Source of the DNA: Porphyromonadaceae bacterium
Lineage (GTDB): Bacteria > Bacteroidota > Bacteroidia > Bacteroidales > Dysgonomonadaceae
Assembly (NCBI GenBank): GCA_022840285.1
Contig: JALHIE010000075.1
Coordinates: 1 to 33,126 of the forward strand
Direction: 5' to 3'
Length of the DNA: 33,126 nucleotides
How positions within the stretch are numbered: position 1 is the stretch's first letter; each line of letters starts with the position of its first letter. Both the position numbers and the translations under genes were made by a program. The notes below the pieces were generated by a model. That model saw only the letters and a program-made list of their open reading frames with translations. It did no database searches and had not been told where the DNA came from. Of this stretch, positions 1 to 9,083 are shown piece by piece.

Positions 1-156
1 GGGATTGCTGTCCGTACTGGCCACCATTGCGCTGAGCCGCTGATGCGCCGGTTGGGTGTAGAGGGAACTGTCCGGGCATCGTTTGCGGTGTACAACACCC
101 GGGAAGAGGTGGATGTTCTGGTGAACGGAATCCGGCGGATAGTCAAGATGTTTTGA
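1..156 (+). CDS. sufS: SufS cysteine desulfurase, C-terminal fragment
   Basis: Frame 1 is open from the first base and stops at TGA 154-156, giving the last 51 residues of a protein whose start lies outside the window. It contains RTGHHCAEPLM, the motif carrying the catalytic persulfide-forming cysteine of type II (SufS/CsdA) cysteine desulfurases. This is followed by the usual short tail with RASFAVYNTREEVD. SufS is a PLP enzyme that takes sulfur from cysteine and hands it to the SufBCD scaffold for Fe-S cluster assembly in the cytoplasm. In Bacteroidota sufS is normally the last gene of sufBCDS, so the rest of that operon probably lies just upstream. It converges on the helicase gene with only 28 bases between the two stop codons, and I see no terminator hairpin with a T-run there. 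Confidence 0.9.
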   Translation, partial: GIAVRTGHHCAEPLMRRLGVEGTVRASFAVYNTREEVDVLVNGIRRIVKMF

Positions 157-184
157 CCGTTTGGGAGAATACCTAACGTTGGGT

Positions 185-2311
185 CTATCCTTTGTTTTTT
201 CTTTTCCTCTGCTTTTTGTTTTCCTTAAAATGGATCATGCGTGATTCAACTCCGTATGTCGTGGTATAGTCCCGGATTATCTCCAGAAACTTTTCACCGA
301 AGCGTTCTGCTTTAACTTTTCCGAAACCGTGGATTCTCAGTAGCTCTTTTTCTGTCTCTGGCAGGTAATCGGCCATTTGTACCAGTGTTTTTACTGATGC
401 CACAATATAGACCGGCAGATTTTCCTCTTTGCTGATGCGGTTACGGAGTTGTACCAGCTCGCTTAGCAGTTCGGGATGGATTGATTTCAACTGTGTCCCC
501 GTGCTGTCACGGCTGTAGGAAGTGTGGGAGAAGGGAGGTTGCCTGAACTGGCGTCGCGCATTGTAATACGACTCCACGCTGAAGTTATCGGTCGTCGAGG
601 AGATCAGGTGTGCTTTCAGGGCTGCAGTAGAAAAAAGGGAAACGATGTCCTCATCGTATTCCTGTGCATTTGCCTTATTGTCTGTGGTTGCGGCCGACTC
701 CTGTAACGTCCGCAACAATGTTTCAATTTTTTTGGTGAAATAGGATGAGGATGCCCGGAGGCGTTCTGCAAAAAGGACCTTGTCGACGGGTGTTTGCCGG
801 GTGATATGCTGTAGCTGTATCCGGAATTTGCCGGCCACCTGCTCCAGTTCCGTTAGCTGGTTGCAGATCTCACCCACAAAAGGTACGGTTGCTTCGCTGA
901 AAGAAGACTCGCTTTCCTGAGTATCGGAGTACCAGGAACGTGCTGCCTGAAGAAGCGGATCGAAGTCGTACAGCTGCAGCAGAAGGTTGATGCTGAATTG
1001 TTCCTTTGCCAGCCGCAACTCTGCGGCAACCTGGTTTTCTTCTGGCTGTGACGAGGAGAACCGGACAACCTGTTCGTCCACCTCTATGCTGTAACGGTTT
1101 ATCGGGCTTTTCAATACCAGGCTGTCGAGCGACCGGCAACGGCTCAGTGCCACATATACCTGTCCCGGTGAAAAGGCTTTTCCCGCGTCGATGATGGCCT
1201 TATCGAAAGTAAGTCCCTGGCTTTTGTGGATGGTGATGGCCCACGCTAGCCGCAAAGGAATTTGTTTGTAAGTACCGATAATTTCTTCTTCTACCGAGTT
1301 GGTCTCGGAATGGGTGGTGTATCGGATGTTCTCCCAGAGTACAGGGGAGACGGTGATTTCATCCGTCTCGCCCGGGCACATTACGGCGACACTCTCTTCC
1401 AGGATGTGCGTGACCGTTCCGATTTTACCGTTGAAATAGCGTCGCGGCACTTCCGTATCGTTTTTTACGAACATCACTTTGGCACCTTCCTTCAGTGTGA
1501 GAACCCGGTCTACGGGAAAAGCATTGTCCGGAAACTCCCCTTTTACCATCGCATGGAACGAATGAGCAGTTGCGTTGATCTTTTCCAGTTCGGTATTGTT
1601 GATGGCATCGGCGCTGAAATTGTGCGTGGTGAGCGTGATGTAATTCTCTTCGGGCAACGGGTTAAAGTGCGGGTCGTAACGGCTTTGCAAGAGCTCGAGC
1701 CCTTCAGTTGAAAGTGAGTCGTTCCTCACCTGGTTCAACACATCGATAAAAAGGTTGTGCTTCTGGATGACGCGACTGTGAAAAAAATAAATCCCCCGGT
1801 AATACTCCGACAGGATCCGCCACTCGTCGGTTTTGGCCACGGGCGACAGTTGGTATACATCTCCGATAAGGACCAGTTGTACTCCGCCGAAAGGTTCAGA
1901 GTGCCTGTGTCGCACACTGCGAAGCACCGTATCGATGGCATCCAGCACATCAGCCCGCACCATACTGACTTCATCGATCACCAGCACTTCCAGCTCACGG
2001 ATCACACGACGTCGGGAGCTGTTCATTTTCATACGGGCGATCAACGTTTCGCGTCCGACAGGTGTCGGTGTGAAAGGGGTAAACGGTAACTGAAAAAAGG
2101 AATGGATAGTTGCCCCACCCGCATTAATGGCCGCTACACCTGTCGGCGCTACCACGGCTACCTGTTTTGTGGTTTCTGTGCGAAACCGGTGCAGAAAAGT
2201 CGTTTTTCCCGTGCCGGCCTTTCCGGTGATAAATATATTCCTGCCGGTGTAAGTGACAAATTCCTCCGCACATTCATATGGAGTGAGATAAGGCATACAT
2301 TCCGCCACCAT
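185..2311 (-). CDS. PIF1/RecD-like helicase with C-terminal HRDC domain
   Basis: This is a superfamily 1B DNA helicase of 708 residues. Residues 30-37 are GKAGTGKT (Walker A), and D113-E114 in VLVIDEVSM is Walker B. Near residues 350-400, TIHKSQGLTFDKA and VYVALSRCRSLDSL are helicase motifs V and VI of the PIF1/RecD group. The last 90 residues (LPVYIVASVKTLVQM, then LLRIHGFGKVKAERFG) look like an HRDC domain, a nucleic-acid-binding module known from RecQ and RNase D, followed by a Lys/Arg-rich tail. The expected role is ATP-driven 5'-3' unwinding in repair or at replication obstacles, which is a family inference. The start ATG (2309-2311) overlaps the argS stop by one base as TAATG, so the two are probably translationally coupled. 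GGAG lies about 10 bases upstream. A second possible start is residue 6, at MPYLTPYE. Confidence 0.85.
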   Translation of the reverse strand: MVAECMPYLTPYECAEEFVTYTGRNIFITGKAGTGKTTFLHRFRTETTKQVAVVAPTGVAAINAGGATIHSFFQLPFTPFTPTPVGRETLIARMKMNSSRRRVIRELEVLVIDEVSMVRADVLDAIDTVLRSVRHRHSEPFGGVQLVLIGDVYQLSPVAKTDEWRILSEYYRGIYFFHSRVIQKHNLFIDVLNQVRNDSLSTEGLELLQSRYDPHFNPLPEENYITLTTHNFSADAINNTELEKINATAHSFHAMVKGEFPDNAFPVDRVLTLKEGAKVMFVKNDTEVPRRYFNGKIGTVTHILEESVAVMCPGETDEITVSPVLWENIRYTTHSETNSVEEEIIGTYKQIPLRLAWAITIHKSQGLTFDKAIIDAGKAFSPGQVYVALSRCRSLDSLVLKSPINRYSIEVDEQVVRFSSSQPEENQVAAELRLAKEQFSINLLLQLYDFDPLLQAARSWYSDTQESESSFSEATVPFVGEICNQLTELEQVAGKFRIQLQHITRQTPVDKVLFAERLRASSSYFTKKIETLLRTLQESAATTDNKANAQEYDEDIVSLFSTAALKAHLISSTTDNFSVESYYNARRQFRQPPFSHTSYSRDSTGTQLKSIHPELLSELVQLRNRISKEENLPVYIVASVKTLVQMADYLPETEKELLRIHGFGKVKAERFGEKFLEIIRDYTTTYGVESRMIHFKENKKQRKRKNKG

Positions 2312-4104
2312 TACATCTGCTCCGGCACATCGATGCCGAAGAGCGACATTCCTTTTTTGATGATTAAGGCTACGTTCTTCGAAAGCAGCAGGCGGAATGC
2401 ACGGAGGGCTTCGTCCTTTTCTCGCAGCATGGGAAAATCGTGATAGAACTGGTTGAATTCCTTGGCCAGATCGTACACGTAATTGCCGATCAGCGACACG
2501 TTGTATTCGCTTCCGGCCTGTTTAACGATATCCGGAAATTCAGCCAGCAACTGCACCAGTCCTTCTTCTTTTTCAGAAAGAACAATGTCTGCCTGCAACG
2601 ATTCAGGAACAGGAATCTCCTGTTCTTCCGCTTTACGCAAAACCGATTTGATTCGGGCGTGGGTGTATTGGATAAACGGGCCGGTATTTCCGTTAAAATC
2701 AATGGATTCTTTCGGATTGAAAGTCATGTTTTTCTTCGGATCTACTTTCAGGATAAAATATTTCAGTGCCCCCATTCCAATCATGGCTACAACACGATCG
2801 GCTTCCTCAGGTGTTACACCGTCCAGTTTTCCGAGCTCTTCCGAAGTTTCGCGGGCGGTCTGAATCATCTCGGCCATCAAATCATCGGCATCTACTACGG
2901 TTCCTTCGCGCGATTTCATCTTGCCTTCCGGCAGTTCCACCATCCCGTAGGAGAAATGGACCAATCCTTTTCCGAACTCAAAGCCTAACTTGTCGAGCAG
3001 TATGGAGAGCACCTGGAAATGGTAGTTCTGTTCATTTCCAACCACGTAAATCATGGTGTCGATGGGGTAATCATCGAACCGGAGCTTCGCTGTGCCGATA
3101 TCTTGCGTCATGTACACCGAAGTTCCGTCGGAGCGAAGAAGGATTTTTTCATCAAGCCCTTCATGGGTTAAATCGGCCCATACCGACCCGTCTTCACGTC
3201 GATGGAAAATACCCTCTTTCAATCCGCGAAGTACCTCCTCTTTTCCCGCCAGGTAGGTTTGCGACTCGTAATAGATCTTGTCGAACGAGACCCCCAGTTT
3301 TTCGTACGTCTCATCGAAACCCGCATACACCCATCCGTTCATCGTTTTCCACAAATTTACGGTTTGGGCATCGTTCGCCTCCCATTGACGCAGCATCTCG
3401 CGGGCTTCTTCCATCAGAACCGATTGTGCTTCGGCTTGCTCTTTCGATAGTCCGGCAGCCTGCAGCCCGGCCAGTTCGGTTTTGTATTTTCTATCGAAAA
3501 GCACATAGTACTCGCCGATAAGGTGGTCGCCTTTCTTGCCCGATGATGCGGGTGTTTCCCCATTTCCCCATTTCTGCCAGGCCAGCATCGATTTGCAGAT
3601 GTGGATACCCCGGTCGTTCACAATGTTGGTTTTTACCACCCGTTTGCCGTTGGCTTTCAGTATTTCGCAGAGCGAATGTCCCAGGAGGTTGTTGCGGATG
3701 TGTCCCAGATGAAGCGGTTTATTGGTGTTGGGCGATGAATATTCCACCATAAACAAGGGTGCATCATCGGCAACAGGAGTGAAGCCGAATTCGGGATTTT
3801 TATCGATGTTCTCGAGCAGATCAAGCCATACTTTCGAGGCAATCGTTACGTTTAGAAAACCTTTTATCACATTGTACTCCGAAACAACGGGCGATTTATC
3901 GGCCAAGTAGGTGCCGATCTCCTGTGCCGTTTGTTCGGGATTCTTCCTCGAAATCGTTAACAAAGGAAAGGTTACCAGGGTAAAATGCCCTTTAAATTCT
4001 TTCTTTGTTTTCTGAAGTGTGATTTGCGATGCGTTTACATCCACTCCGTACAATTCTTTTATTGCGCTGATAATGGCAGTCTGAAGGATACTTCCGATGT
4101 TCAT
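2311..4104 (-). CDS. argS: Arginyl-tRNA synthetase
   Basis: This is a class Ia aminoacyl-tRNA synthetase that charges tRNA-Arg in the cytoplasm. The N-terminal Add1 region has LQKTKKEFKGHFTLV. The HIGH motif appears as HLGH within SSPNTNKPLHLGHIRNN, and the KMSKS-like loop is GKMKSREGTVVDADDL. The C-terminal DALR anticodon-binding domain ends in FGIDVPEQM. I start the protein at ATG 4102-4104 (MNIGSILQ), giving 597 residues. The frame runs open 12 codons further to 4140, but those codons contain the TATCTTTG promoter box at 4130-4137, so they should not be in the transcript. The gene has its own promoter after the oxidoreductase gene and is followed by the overlapping helicase. Confidence 0.96.
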   Translation of the reverse strand: MNIGSILQTAIISAIKELYGVDVNASQITLQKTKKEFKGHFTLVTFPLLTISRKNPEQTAQEIGTYLADKSPVVSEYNVIKGFLNVTIASKVWLDLLENIDKNPEFGFTPVADDAPLFMVEYSSPNTNKPLHLGHIRNNLLGHSLCEILKANGKRVVKTNIVNDRGIHICKSMLAWQKWGNGETPASSGKKGDHLIGEYYVLFDRKYKTELAGLQAAGLSKEQAEAQSVLMEEAREMLRQWEANDAQTVNLWKTMNGWVYAGFDETYEKLGVSFDKIYYESQTYLAGKEEVLRGLKEGIFHRREDGSVWADLTHEGLDEKILLRSDGTSVYMTQDIGTAKLRFDDYPIDTMIYVVGNEQNYHFQVLSILLDKLGFEFGKGLVHFSYGMVELPEGKMKSREGTVVDADDLMAEMIQTARETSEELGKLDGVTPEEADRVVAMIGMGALKYFILKVDPKKNMTFNPKESIDFNGNTGPFIQYTHARIKSVLRKAEEQEIPVPESLQADIVLSEKEEGLVQLLAEFPDIVKQAGSEYNVSLIGNYVYDLAKEFNQFYHDFPMLREKDEALRAFRLLLSKNVALIIKKGMSLFGIDVPEQM

Positions 4105-4129
4105 AATGTGAATTTGCTGATTGAGGGTG

Positions 4130-4137
4130 CAAAGATA
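4130..4137 (-). promoter_or_regulatory. -7 promoter box of argS
   Basis: On the minus strand the sequence reads TATCTTTG, a perfect TAnnTTTG, in the 41-base gap before argS. Transcription would begin near 4123, about 20 bases before ATG 4104, which settles the start codon. No clear TTG is seen at -33. Confidence 0.65.
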
Positions 4138-4145
4138 CAAACAAT

Positions 4146-6977
4146 CTACGAAAGAAACTTCCTCTTCGAGGCCCTATCCACCAGATATACCAGTGATTTA
4201 TACGTTATGCCGCTGTTTATCGACAAGCCGATTTCGCAGGTGCGGCTGTTGGAATACCCTTCGGTGGCGTCGCCGGTGCCGTGCTTAAGGGAGGCGAGCG
4301 CCGAACGGTTCAGCTCGGGATAGAAAAAGCCGCGATCGCCTGCCCATCCGCAACACGAAACGTTTTCGGGGACGATGACTTTCTCGGCACAAAGAGCAGC
4401 GACAGTATAGAGTTTTTCTTCGAGGTGCATTTTCGTTGAACTGCACGTGGTGTGAATGGTGATGGAGACGGGTTGCTTTTCGAAGGTCAGTTTGTCCAAC
4501 AGGAAATCGTGGATAAACGCTACCTGGTCGTACAGTTTCAAGCGGGAGTCGAGTGTTTCACGCATGTGTAGCAGACAGGGGCTCATGTCGCACACGATAG
4601 GCAATTCACCGTTCCGGCTCGCTTTGAGCAATGCGCCGTTCAGCTCCGATTCTTTCTGCCGCGCTTGCTTGCGAAAGCCTTTACTGCTGAATGCCATTCC
4701 GCAGCACAGGTTATTTTTCCTTTCCGGGATTATAACCGTATACCCGGCTTTTCGCAACAGCGAAAGCATTTTCGAAGGGACATCCTCTGTTTCTGCGTAC
4801 CCGAAAGACTGTCCCCCCATGGAGCGTGTGATGCACGATGGGAAATAAACCACTACGGGCGCATCGGCGCTGTGAGCCGGAAAAATGTTGCGGTCAATTT
4901 TCCGGCTTCCCGAGGGCGTATGTCTAGTCCATAAGGGAAAGAGGCCGTCGCCCATTTTGTATAACCCTTTTGTTATCTTTTCCGTTTGATTGTAACCTAC
5001 GCTTTTCGCGATGAAATGGGGAATTTTCAACAATCCGCGTATCATTGACGTTACCGGTGCCATGTTATTGGCTATACTGCTTGCCATGCGGTTCGTAAAT
5101 TTTCCGTTCTCTTTCCAGCGAAGTTCTTTTACCAGCGATCCCGTATCGATATTCACAGGACAGGCCATGGCACAAAGTCCGTCGGTAGCACAGGTTTCGT
5201 TGAATTCATAGGCCATCTCTCCCACCCATTTTTCACGCGATCTTTTGTCGAAGTTACTATCGGCCAATTCCGCTAATCGGCGATACGCCACAATACGTTG
5301 ACGCGGTGTAAGGGTTAAGTTCTTTGACGGACAAGTTGCTTCGCAAAATCCGCATTCGATACATTTATCAATCAACGGGTTGGCATCGGGAATGTTTTTC
5401 AGGTTCTTGATGAAAACGTCTTTATCGTCGTTGATAATTACTCCCGGATTCAATATGTGGGTTGGGTCGAAAGCCGATTTTATGCGTTTCATCAGCCCGT
5501 AAATCTCCGTACCCCATTCCTTTTCCACGAAAGGTGCCATGTTTCGTCCCGTTCCGTGTTCGGCTTTCAGGCTACCGTTGTGTTTGACAGCCACCAGATC
5601 GGCCAGTTCATGCATAAAACGGGCATACTTATCCACACCTTCCGTCGAATTTATATCCGGAAAAACGGTAAAATGAACGTTCCCATCCAGCAAGTGACCC
5701 CACATTACGGCATCTGCATATCCCGTCCGCGCCAACAGTTCGCGCACGTCGGTCAGTGCGTCGCCTAAAATTTCTCCGCTAAAGGCAATGTCTTCAATAA
5801 TGCTTGCCGTGTGAGGCGGGCGAGATGCGGCTGCAGAAGTAAACAGCCCGTTACGCACGTTCCAGTAGAGGTTATAAAGGTGCTTGTCGGTCGTAAACCG
5901 GATGGGATAAAGCGTTTGAATGTGCGCCAGTTTTGCTTCAATGTCGCGCATCCGGGCAAACAATGTTTCTTCGTCGTCGGCAGAGGTGTCGATAAGCAAT
6001 GCCGCCGCACCCTCCGGAAGTGACTTCAGTTCGGCAGGCATCCCCTCTTGATTTTCCACGGCACGCAAGGCATTTCTGTCCATCAATTCAGCGGCGCTCA
6101 CCGAACACGAACGCAACGGTAGAATGGTTTCGCACACATCGCGCAAGTTATGGAAATAGAGCATGGCGGTAGCTTTGAGAGGCGCATCATGAACAGTTAC
6201 AAACGTGGCTTGCGATACAAACCCCAGTGTACCTTCCGAGCCGATCATCAAGTGTTGCAGGATATCTACGGGATCGGAGAAGTCTATTAACGAATTTACG
6301 CCGTAGCCGCACGTGTTTTTCAACCGGAATTTCTCCGAAATACGCGATTTTACCGATTCATTTTCGGTTGCTTCGCGGTGAAGTTTTTCGATTTGAGCCA
6401 CGAGTGCGGGATGTGATTTCAGAAAACTATCGCAATTCGCTTTATCGGACGTGTCCAACAGCGTCCCGTCGGCAAAGATTATCCGCATCGATTTCACGGT
6501 ATGGTAACTGTTGTAACGGATGCCGTAACTCGAACCGCTGGCGTTGTTGGCAATAATGCCTCCAATTTTCGCCGAGTTGATGGATGCCGGTTTGGGGCCT
6601 AATTTTCGCCGGTAGCGCTGCAACATACGGTTGGCTGCCGTTCCGGTAAGACCCGCGCCGAAAGTGGCCGTTTTCCCGTTGTCCGTTATGACTGAAAACT
6701 CAAATCCCTGCCCGATTTCCATCAGGATAGAATCGGAAACGGTTTGTCCGCTCAAACTTGTTCCCGCGGCTTTGAAAGTTACGGGGACGTTTTCTTTACT
6801 GCAAAATTGCAACAGCCGGATAACTTCGTCTTCCGTGTTGACTTTTACCACTGCCTTGGGAACAAGCCGGTATAATCCGGCATCGGTTCCTTTGGTCAGA
6901 CGATACAATTCATCGGTAAAAACCTGTTCTTTCGGGAGCAGTTTTGTGAGGTGGGTATGGAGTTGAGAATCGTTCAT
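4146..6977 (-). CDS. FAD- and Fe-S-dependent 2-hydroxyacid dehydrogenase (YdiJ/Dld-II type)
   Basis: This is a three-part fusion of 943 residues. The N-terminal third is an FAD-binding type-4 (PCMH) domain with FKAAGTSLSGQTVSD and IGGIIANNASGSSYG. The middle is the FAD-linked oxidase C-terminal domain, with GNVHFTVFPDIN and KAEHGTGRNMAPFVE. A two-cluster ferredoxin-like segment follows. It starts at Cys539 with CIECGFCEATCP and continues with CATDGLCAMACPVN, each suited to one 4Fe-4S cluster. The C-terminal part carries two CCG-type cysteine modules (NNLCCGMAF and VSCCGWAGDRGFF), as in GlpC and heterodisulfide reductase subunit B. Fusions of this kind oxidise D-lactate, D-2-hydroxyglutarate or glycolate and pass electrons to the membrane quinone pool. 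The substrate here cannot be told from sequence. A weak promoter box lies at 7016-7023. Confidence 0.88.
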   Translation of the reverse strand: MNDSQLHTHLTKLLPKEQVFTDELYRLTKGTDAGLYRLVPKAVVKVNTEDEVIRLLQFCSKENVPVTFKAAGTSLSGQTVSDSILMEIGQGFEFSVITDNGKTATFGAGLTGTAANRMLQRYRRKLGPKPASINSAKIGGIIANNASGSSYGIRYNSYHTVKSMRIIFADGTLLDTSDKANCDSFLKSHPALVAQIEKLHREATENESVKSRISEKFRLKNTCGYGVNSLIDFSDPVDILQHLMIGSEGTLGFVSQATFVTVHDAPLKATAMLYFHNLRDVCETILPLRSCSVSAAELMDRNALRAVENQEGMPAELKSLPEGAAALLIDTSADDEETLFARMRDIEAKLAHIQTLYPIRFTTDKHLYNLYWNVRNGLFTSAAASRPPHTASIIEDIAFSGEILGDALTDVRELLARTGYADAVMWGHLLDGNVHFTVFPDINSTEGVDKYARFMHELADLVAVKHNGSLKAEHGTGRNMAPFVEKEWGTEIYGLMKRIKSAFDPTHILNPGVIINDDKDVFIKNLKNIPDANPLIDKCIECGFCEATCPSKNLTLTPRQRIVAYRRLAELADSNFDKRSREKWVGEMAYEFNETCATDGLCAMACPVNIDTGSLVKELRWKENGKFTNRMASSIANNMAPVTSMIRGLLKIPHFIAKSVGYNQTEKITKGLYKMGDGLFPLWTRHTPSGSRKIDRNIFPAHSADAPVVVYFPSCITRSMGGQSFGYAETEDVPSKMLSLLRKAGYTVIIPERKNNLCCGMAFSSKGFRKQARQKESELNGALLKASRNGELPIVCDMSPCLLHMRETLDSRLKLYDQVAFIHDFLLDKLTFEKQPVSITIHTTCSSTKMHLEEKLYTVAALCAEKVIVPENVSCCGWAGDRGFFYPELNRSALASLKHGTGDATEGYSNSRTCEIGLSINSGITYKSLVYLVDRASKRKFLS

Positions 6978-7015
6978 GTTTGACGCGCTTTGCGGAGAAA
7001 GGTACTAATTTTCGG

Positions 7016-7023
7016 TAAAGATA
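7016..7023 (-). promoter_or_regulatory. Possible -7 box of the FAD/Fe-S dehydrogenase gene
   Basis: On the minus strand TATCTTTA differs from TAnnTTTG in the last base. It lies 39 bases before the ATG. Confidence 0.4.
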
Positions 7024-7058
7024 GCGGATAAAAATAGAACGTAGAAAAAAAGAGATAC

Positions 7059-7086
7059 AAAAAAAGCCGTCTCCAAAGGCGGCTTT
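7059..7086 (-). terminator. Rho-independent terminator after the winged-helix gene
   Basis: AAAGCCG (7063-7069) pairs with CGGCTTT (7080-7086). On the minus strand the stem runs into a further T-tract. It lies 39 bases beyond the stop. Confidence 0.9.
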
Positions 7087-7124
7087 CACTTGATTTTTTT
7101 CTTTAAACGTTGGTTGATTGTTTG

Positions 7125-7322
7125 TTATATCAGCGAAACAAACACTTCTTTTCCGTCTTCCACCAGCGCTACTTTTCCTTCTCTGGCCAACCAGCCAAGA
7201 GCAGCATAAAGATCTTTGTCCGTTAATTTTGAAGATTTTTTCAGATCTTTTACGTTTTGTGTTCCGGCCTCATCCAGCAATGTCCAGACTTTACCGGCAT
7301 TGGTTCCAATTTTTTCTATCAT
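7125..7322 (-). CDS. Small winged helix-turn-helix protein (DUF2582 type)
   Basis: The protein has 65 residues (MIEKIGTNAGKVWTLLDEAG, ending VALVEDGKEVFVSLI). The whole protein is one winged-helix fold: helix 1 around GKVWTLLDE, helix 2 around NVKDLKKSS, a recognition-like helix LTDKDLYAALGWLAREG, and a beta-wing KVALVEDGKEVFVSL. It matches the small family annotated as winged helix-turn-helix domain DUF2582, common in Bacteroidota and archaea. No regulated gene or ligand is known to me. It has its own promoter box (7384-7391) and a strong terminator (7059-7086), so it is a single-gene transcript. Whether it binds DNA or mediates protein contacts is open. Confidence 0.85.
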   Translation of the reverse strand: MIEKIGTNAGKVWTLLDEAGTQNVKDLKKSSKLTDKDLYAALGWLAREGKVALVEDGKEVFVSLI

Positions 7323-7383
7323 TTCTTGAATTTTAAATGAATAACTTCCATGCGAAAGCCCACTAAATAACCTAAATCCGGTA

Positions 7384-7391
7384 CAAAAGTA
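7384..7391 (-). promoter_or_regulatory. -7 promoter box of the winged-helix gene
   Basis: On the minus strand TACTTTTG matches TAnnTTTG. It lies 62 bases before the ATG. No TTG is seen at the right distance upstream. Confidence 0.5.
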
Positions 7392-7432
7392 GTGAAATTG
7401 TTTTTAACGTCTCTTGTAAAAAGCATAAAAAT

Positions 7433-7444
7433 ACTTAATTAAGT
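7433..7444. repeat. Perfect 12-base palindrome
   Basis: ACTTAATTAAGT is a perfect palindrome. It lies in the 170-base gap between the coaE stop and the winged-helix gene, 42 bases upstream of the -7 box. It could be a protein-binding site, but AT-rich palindromes of this size also arise by chance. Confidence 0.35.
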
Positions 7445-7492
7445 GACTGATTGATACCTTTTTCTACGGCTCGATCGCCTTTCTCCTCCGTA

Positions 7493-8080
7493 TTAACAGA
7501 AGATTGATATATCTTTCAGGATTCGGGCAACCTGTTTCAAAAGCGAGTGTTGTCCGTCGTTGAGGATGATAAAATCGGCCAATTCTATTTTTTTTTCATC
7601 ACTCATTTGGCTGTTGGCGCGTGCCGTTATTTGTTCTCCGGTAAGATGATCTCTTTTTATCACCCGTTCAATGCGTGTTTCCAGAGGAGCCAGAACGATG
7701 ATGGTCTTATCCAGTATAGATTGGAATCCGGCTTCGAACAAAACTGCCGCTTCTATGGCTACAACAGGATGGTGCTTTCGTTGATCCGCCCATTCTTCGA
7801 AATGTTTTGCCAGTTCAGGATGAATGATAGCGTTTGCCGTGCGTAGGTTCTCTTCGTTGTTGAAGATAAGATTGGCCAGCTTATTCCGGTCGAGCCTGTT
7901 TTCCAGGTAAAGGTCCGGACCGAAGCTGTTGATCAGTTTTTCGCGGATTACGGGAGAAATGTCGTTCAGGTTTTTGGCCTCCCGGTCGGCATTATAAACG
8001 GGAATACCCTGCATGCGAAGCAGATCGCAGACAACTGATTTTCCGCTTCCGATCCCACCTGTAACCCCTAATTTTATCAT
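7493..8080 (-). CDS. coaE: Dephospho-CoA kinase
   Basis: The protein of 195 residues begins MIKLGVTGGIGSGKSVVCDL, with the P-loop GGIGSGKS at residues 8-15. It then shows the CoaE signatures YNADREAK (catalytic Asp region), IIHPELAKH and VAIEAAVLFEAGF. It phosphorylates dephospho-CoA, which is the last step of coenzyme A synthesis. The preceding step is encoded at 13608 (coaD), so both final CoA genes lie within 6 kb but in separate operons. It is the last gene of nusB-yajC-ybbR-coaE, with one base between the ybbR stop and its ATG. Confidence 0.96.
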   Translation of the reverse strand: MIKLGVTGGIGSGKSVVCDLLRMQGIPVYNADREAKNLNDISPVIREKLINSFGPDLYLENRLDRNKLANLIFNNEENLRTANAIIHPELAKHFEEWADQRKHHPVVAIEAAVLFEAGFQSILDKTIIVLAPLETRIERVIKRDHLTGEQITARANSQMSDEKKIELADFIILNDGQHSLLKQVARILKDISIFC

Positions 8081-8081
8081 T

Positions 8082-9065
8082 TTATCTGCTTTCTAAAAGA
8101 AACTCAACCGAGGAGGGAGATAGCTTGACGTTGCGTATGGCCGAGGGGCTTTTTGACAGTTCCAGATCTACTCGGCCGTCCTCATTTTTGAAGAACTTCT
8201 TGTAATCCAGTTCAACCTCGAAATCTTCGGGAGCAATTTTTTTGTATTCTTCCAGCGTTACCGAGAACGACACTTCGGTTTGTGATGGGAAAAATTTCAC
8301 GTCGATGTTGTCGGGAATATTTCTAGCCGTCACAGGAACTTCGAATCTTCTTTCCGTATATTCCAGAACGGGGATATAAATTTCTACCTCGTTGGGGATG
8401 AACTTGACTCCGTTCACGGGCATGATTTTCACTTTCAGCTGAGATGTAGCTTTCAGGTTGTTTATCAGGGTGTACTCGGTCACTGCTGACGAAATTTCCG
8501 ACAACTGGTGTTGAGAACCGTAAGCAGTTACGGTTCCGGGCAGAAAGGTGGCGCTGTCGGCCACCAGATTACTGCGGCTGGTTGTTATGACTCCGTCGAA
8601 AACCACTTTCAGTTCTTTCTTTTGAAGCTTGGAGGTGGCCAGCGATATGTTTATGGGGTAGTACGCTTTAAGGTTTGTGCTTTGCGATAATTTTTTCCGA
8701 ATGAGTTGCATCAGCTCGGTTCCCTGCAGGTTGTTGATCCGTTCTTCCTTGTACTTGGCAATATCAATCTCAACAGAATCGTTCAAGGTAAAGGTGTACC
8801 GAAATATTTCCGATCCTTTGTCGGAAACACGTATTTCAATATCGCCGGGCAACGCAGCATCAAAAACCACATCGTCGGGGATATTCGTGTATTTCAGTGG
8901 AATTTTGTAGGTGGCTTCAATGTCGCGTTGGAAAAACAACATCAACCAAAAAATAAAAGCCAGTATGAAGAATCCGAAAAAAAGAAGAATGTTTTTCCAG
9001 TTTAACCTGGAAAAGAACGATCGTATCTTCGCAATCCATCTATCCTTGGTTGATGCCAAATCCAT
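8082..9065 (-). CDS. YbbR-like domain protein, single-pass membrane anchor
   Basis: The protein has 327 residues. A basic N-terminal stretch of about 24 residues is followed by one transmembrane helix (ILLFFGFFILAFIFWLMLFF), and the remainder is predicted outside the cytoplasm. That part has beta-rich segments typical of YbbR repeats, for example YKIPLKYTNIPDDVVF and RFEVPVTARNIPDNIDVKFF. In Firmicutes, YbbR proteins (CdaR) modulate the diadenylate cyclase CdaA. No cyclase gene is adjacent here, and in Bacteroidota the protein is generally found as in this window, between yajC and coaE. Its function in this phylum is not established. Confidence 0.85.
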   Translation of the reverse strand: MDLASTKDRWIAKIRSFFSRLNWKNILLFFGFFILAFIFWLMLFFQRDIEATYKIPLKYTNIPDDVVFDAALPGDIEIRVSDKGSEIFRYTFTLNDSVEIDIAKYKEERINNLQGTELMQLIRKKLSQSTNLKAYYPINISLATSKLQKKELKVVFDGVITTSRSNLVADSATFLPGTVTAYGSQHQLSEISSAVTEYTLINNLKATSQLKVKIMPVNGVKFIPNEVEIYIPVLEYTERRFEVPVTARNIPDNIDVKFFPSQTEVSFSVTLEEYKKIAPEDFEVELDYKKFFKNEDGRVDLELSKSPSAIRNVKLSPSSVEFLLESR

Positions 9066-9083
9066 AATTGAACAAACGGTTTC

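Noticed and set aside
171..184. Near-palindrome ACCTAACGTTGGGT between sufS and the helicase as a terminator
   Set aside because: It has no loop and no T-run on either strand, and one mispair. It is too weak to call.
2766..3521. 251-codon plus-strand frame inside argS
   Set aside because: It is antisense to conserved ArgS sequence, rich in Arg, Ser and Pro as such shadows are, and has no start context.
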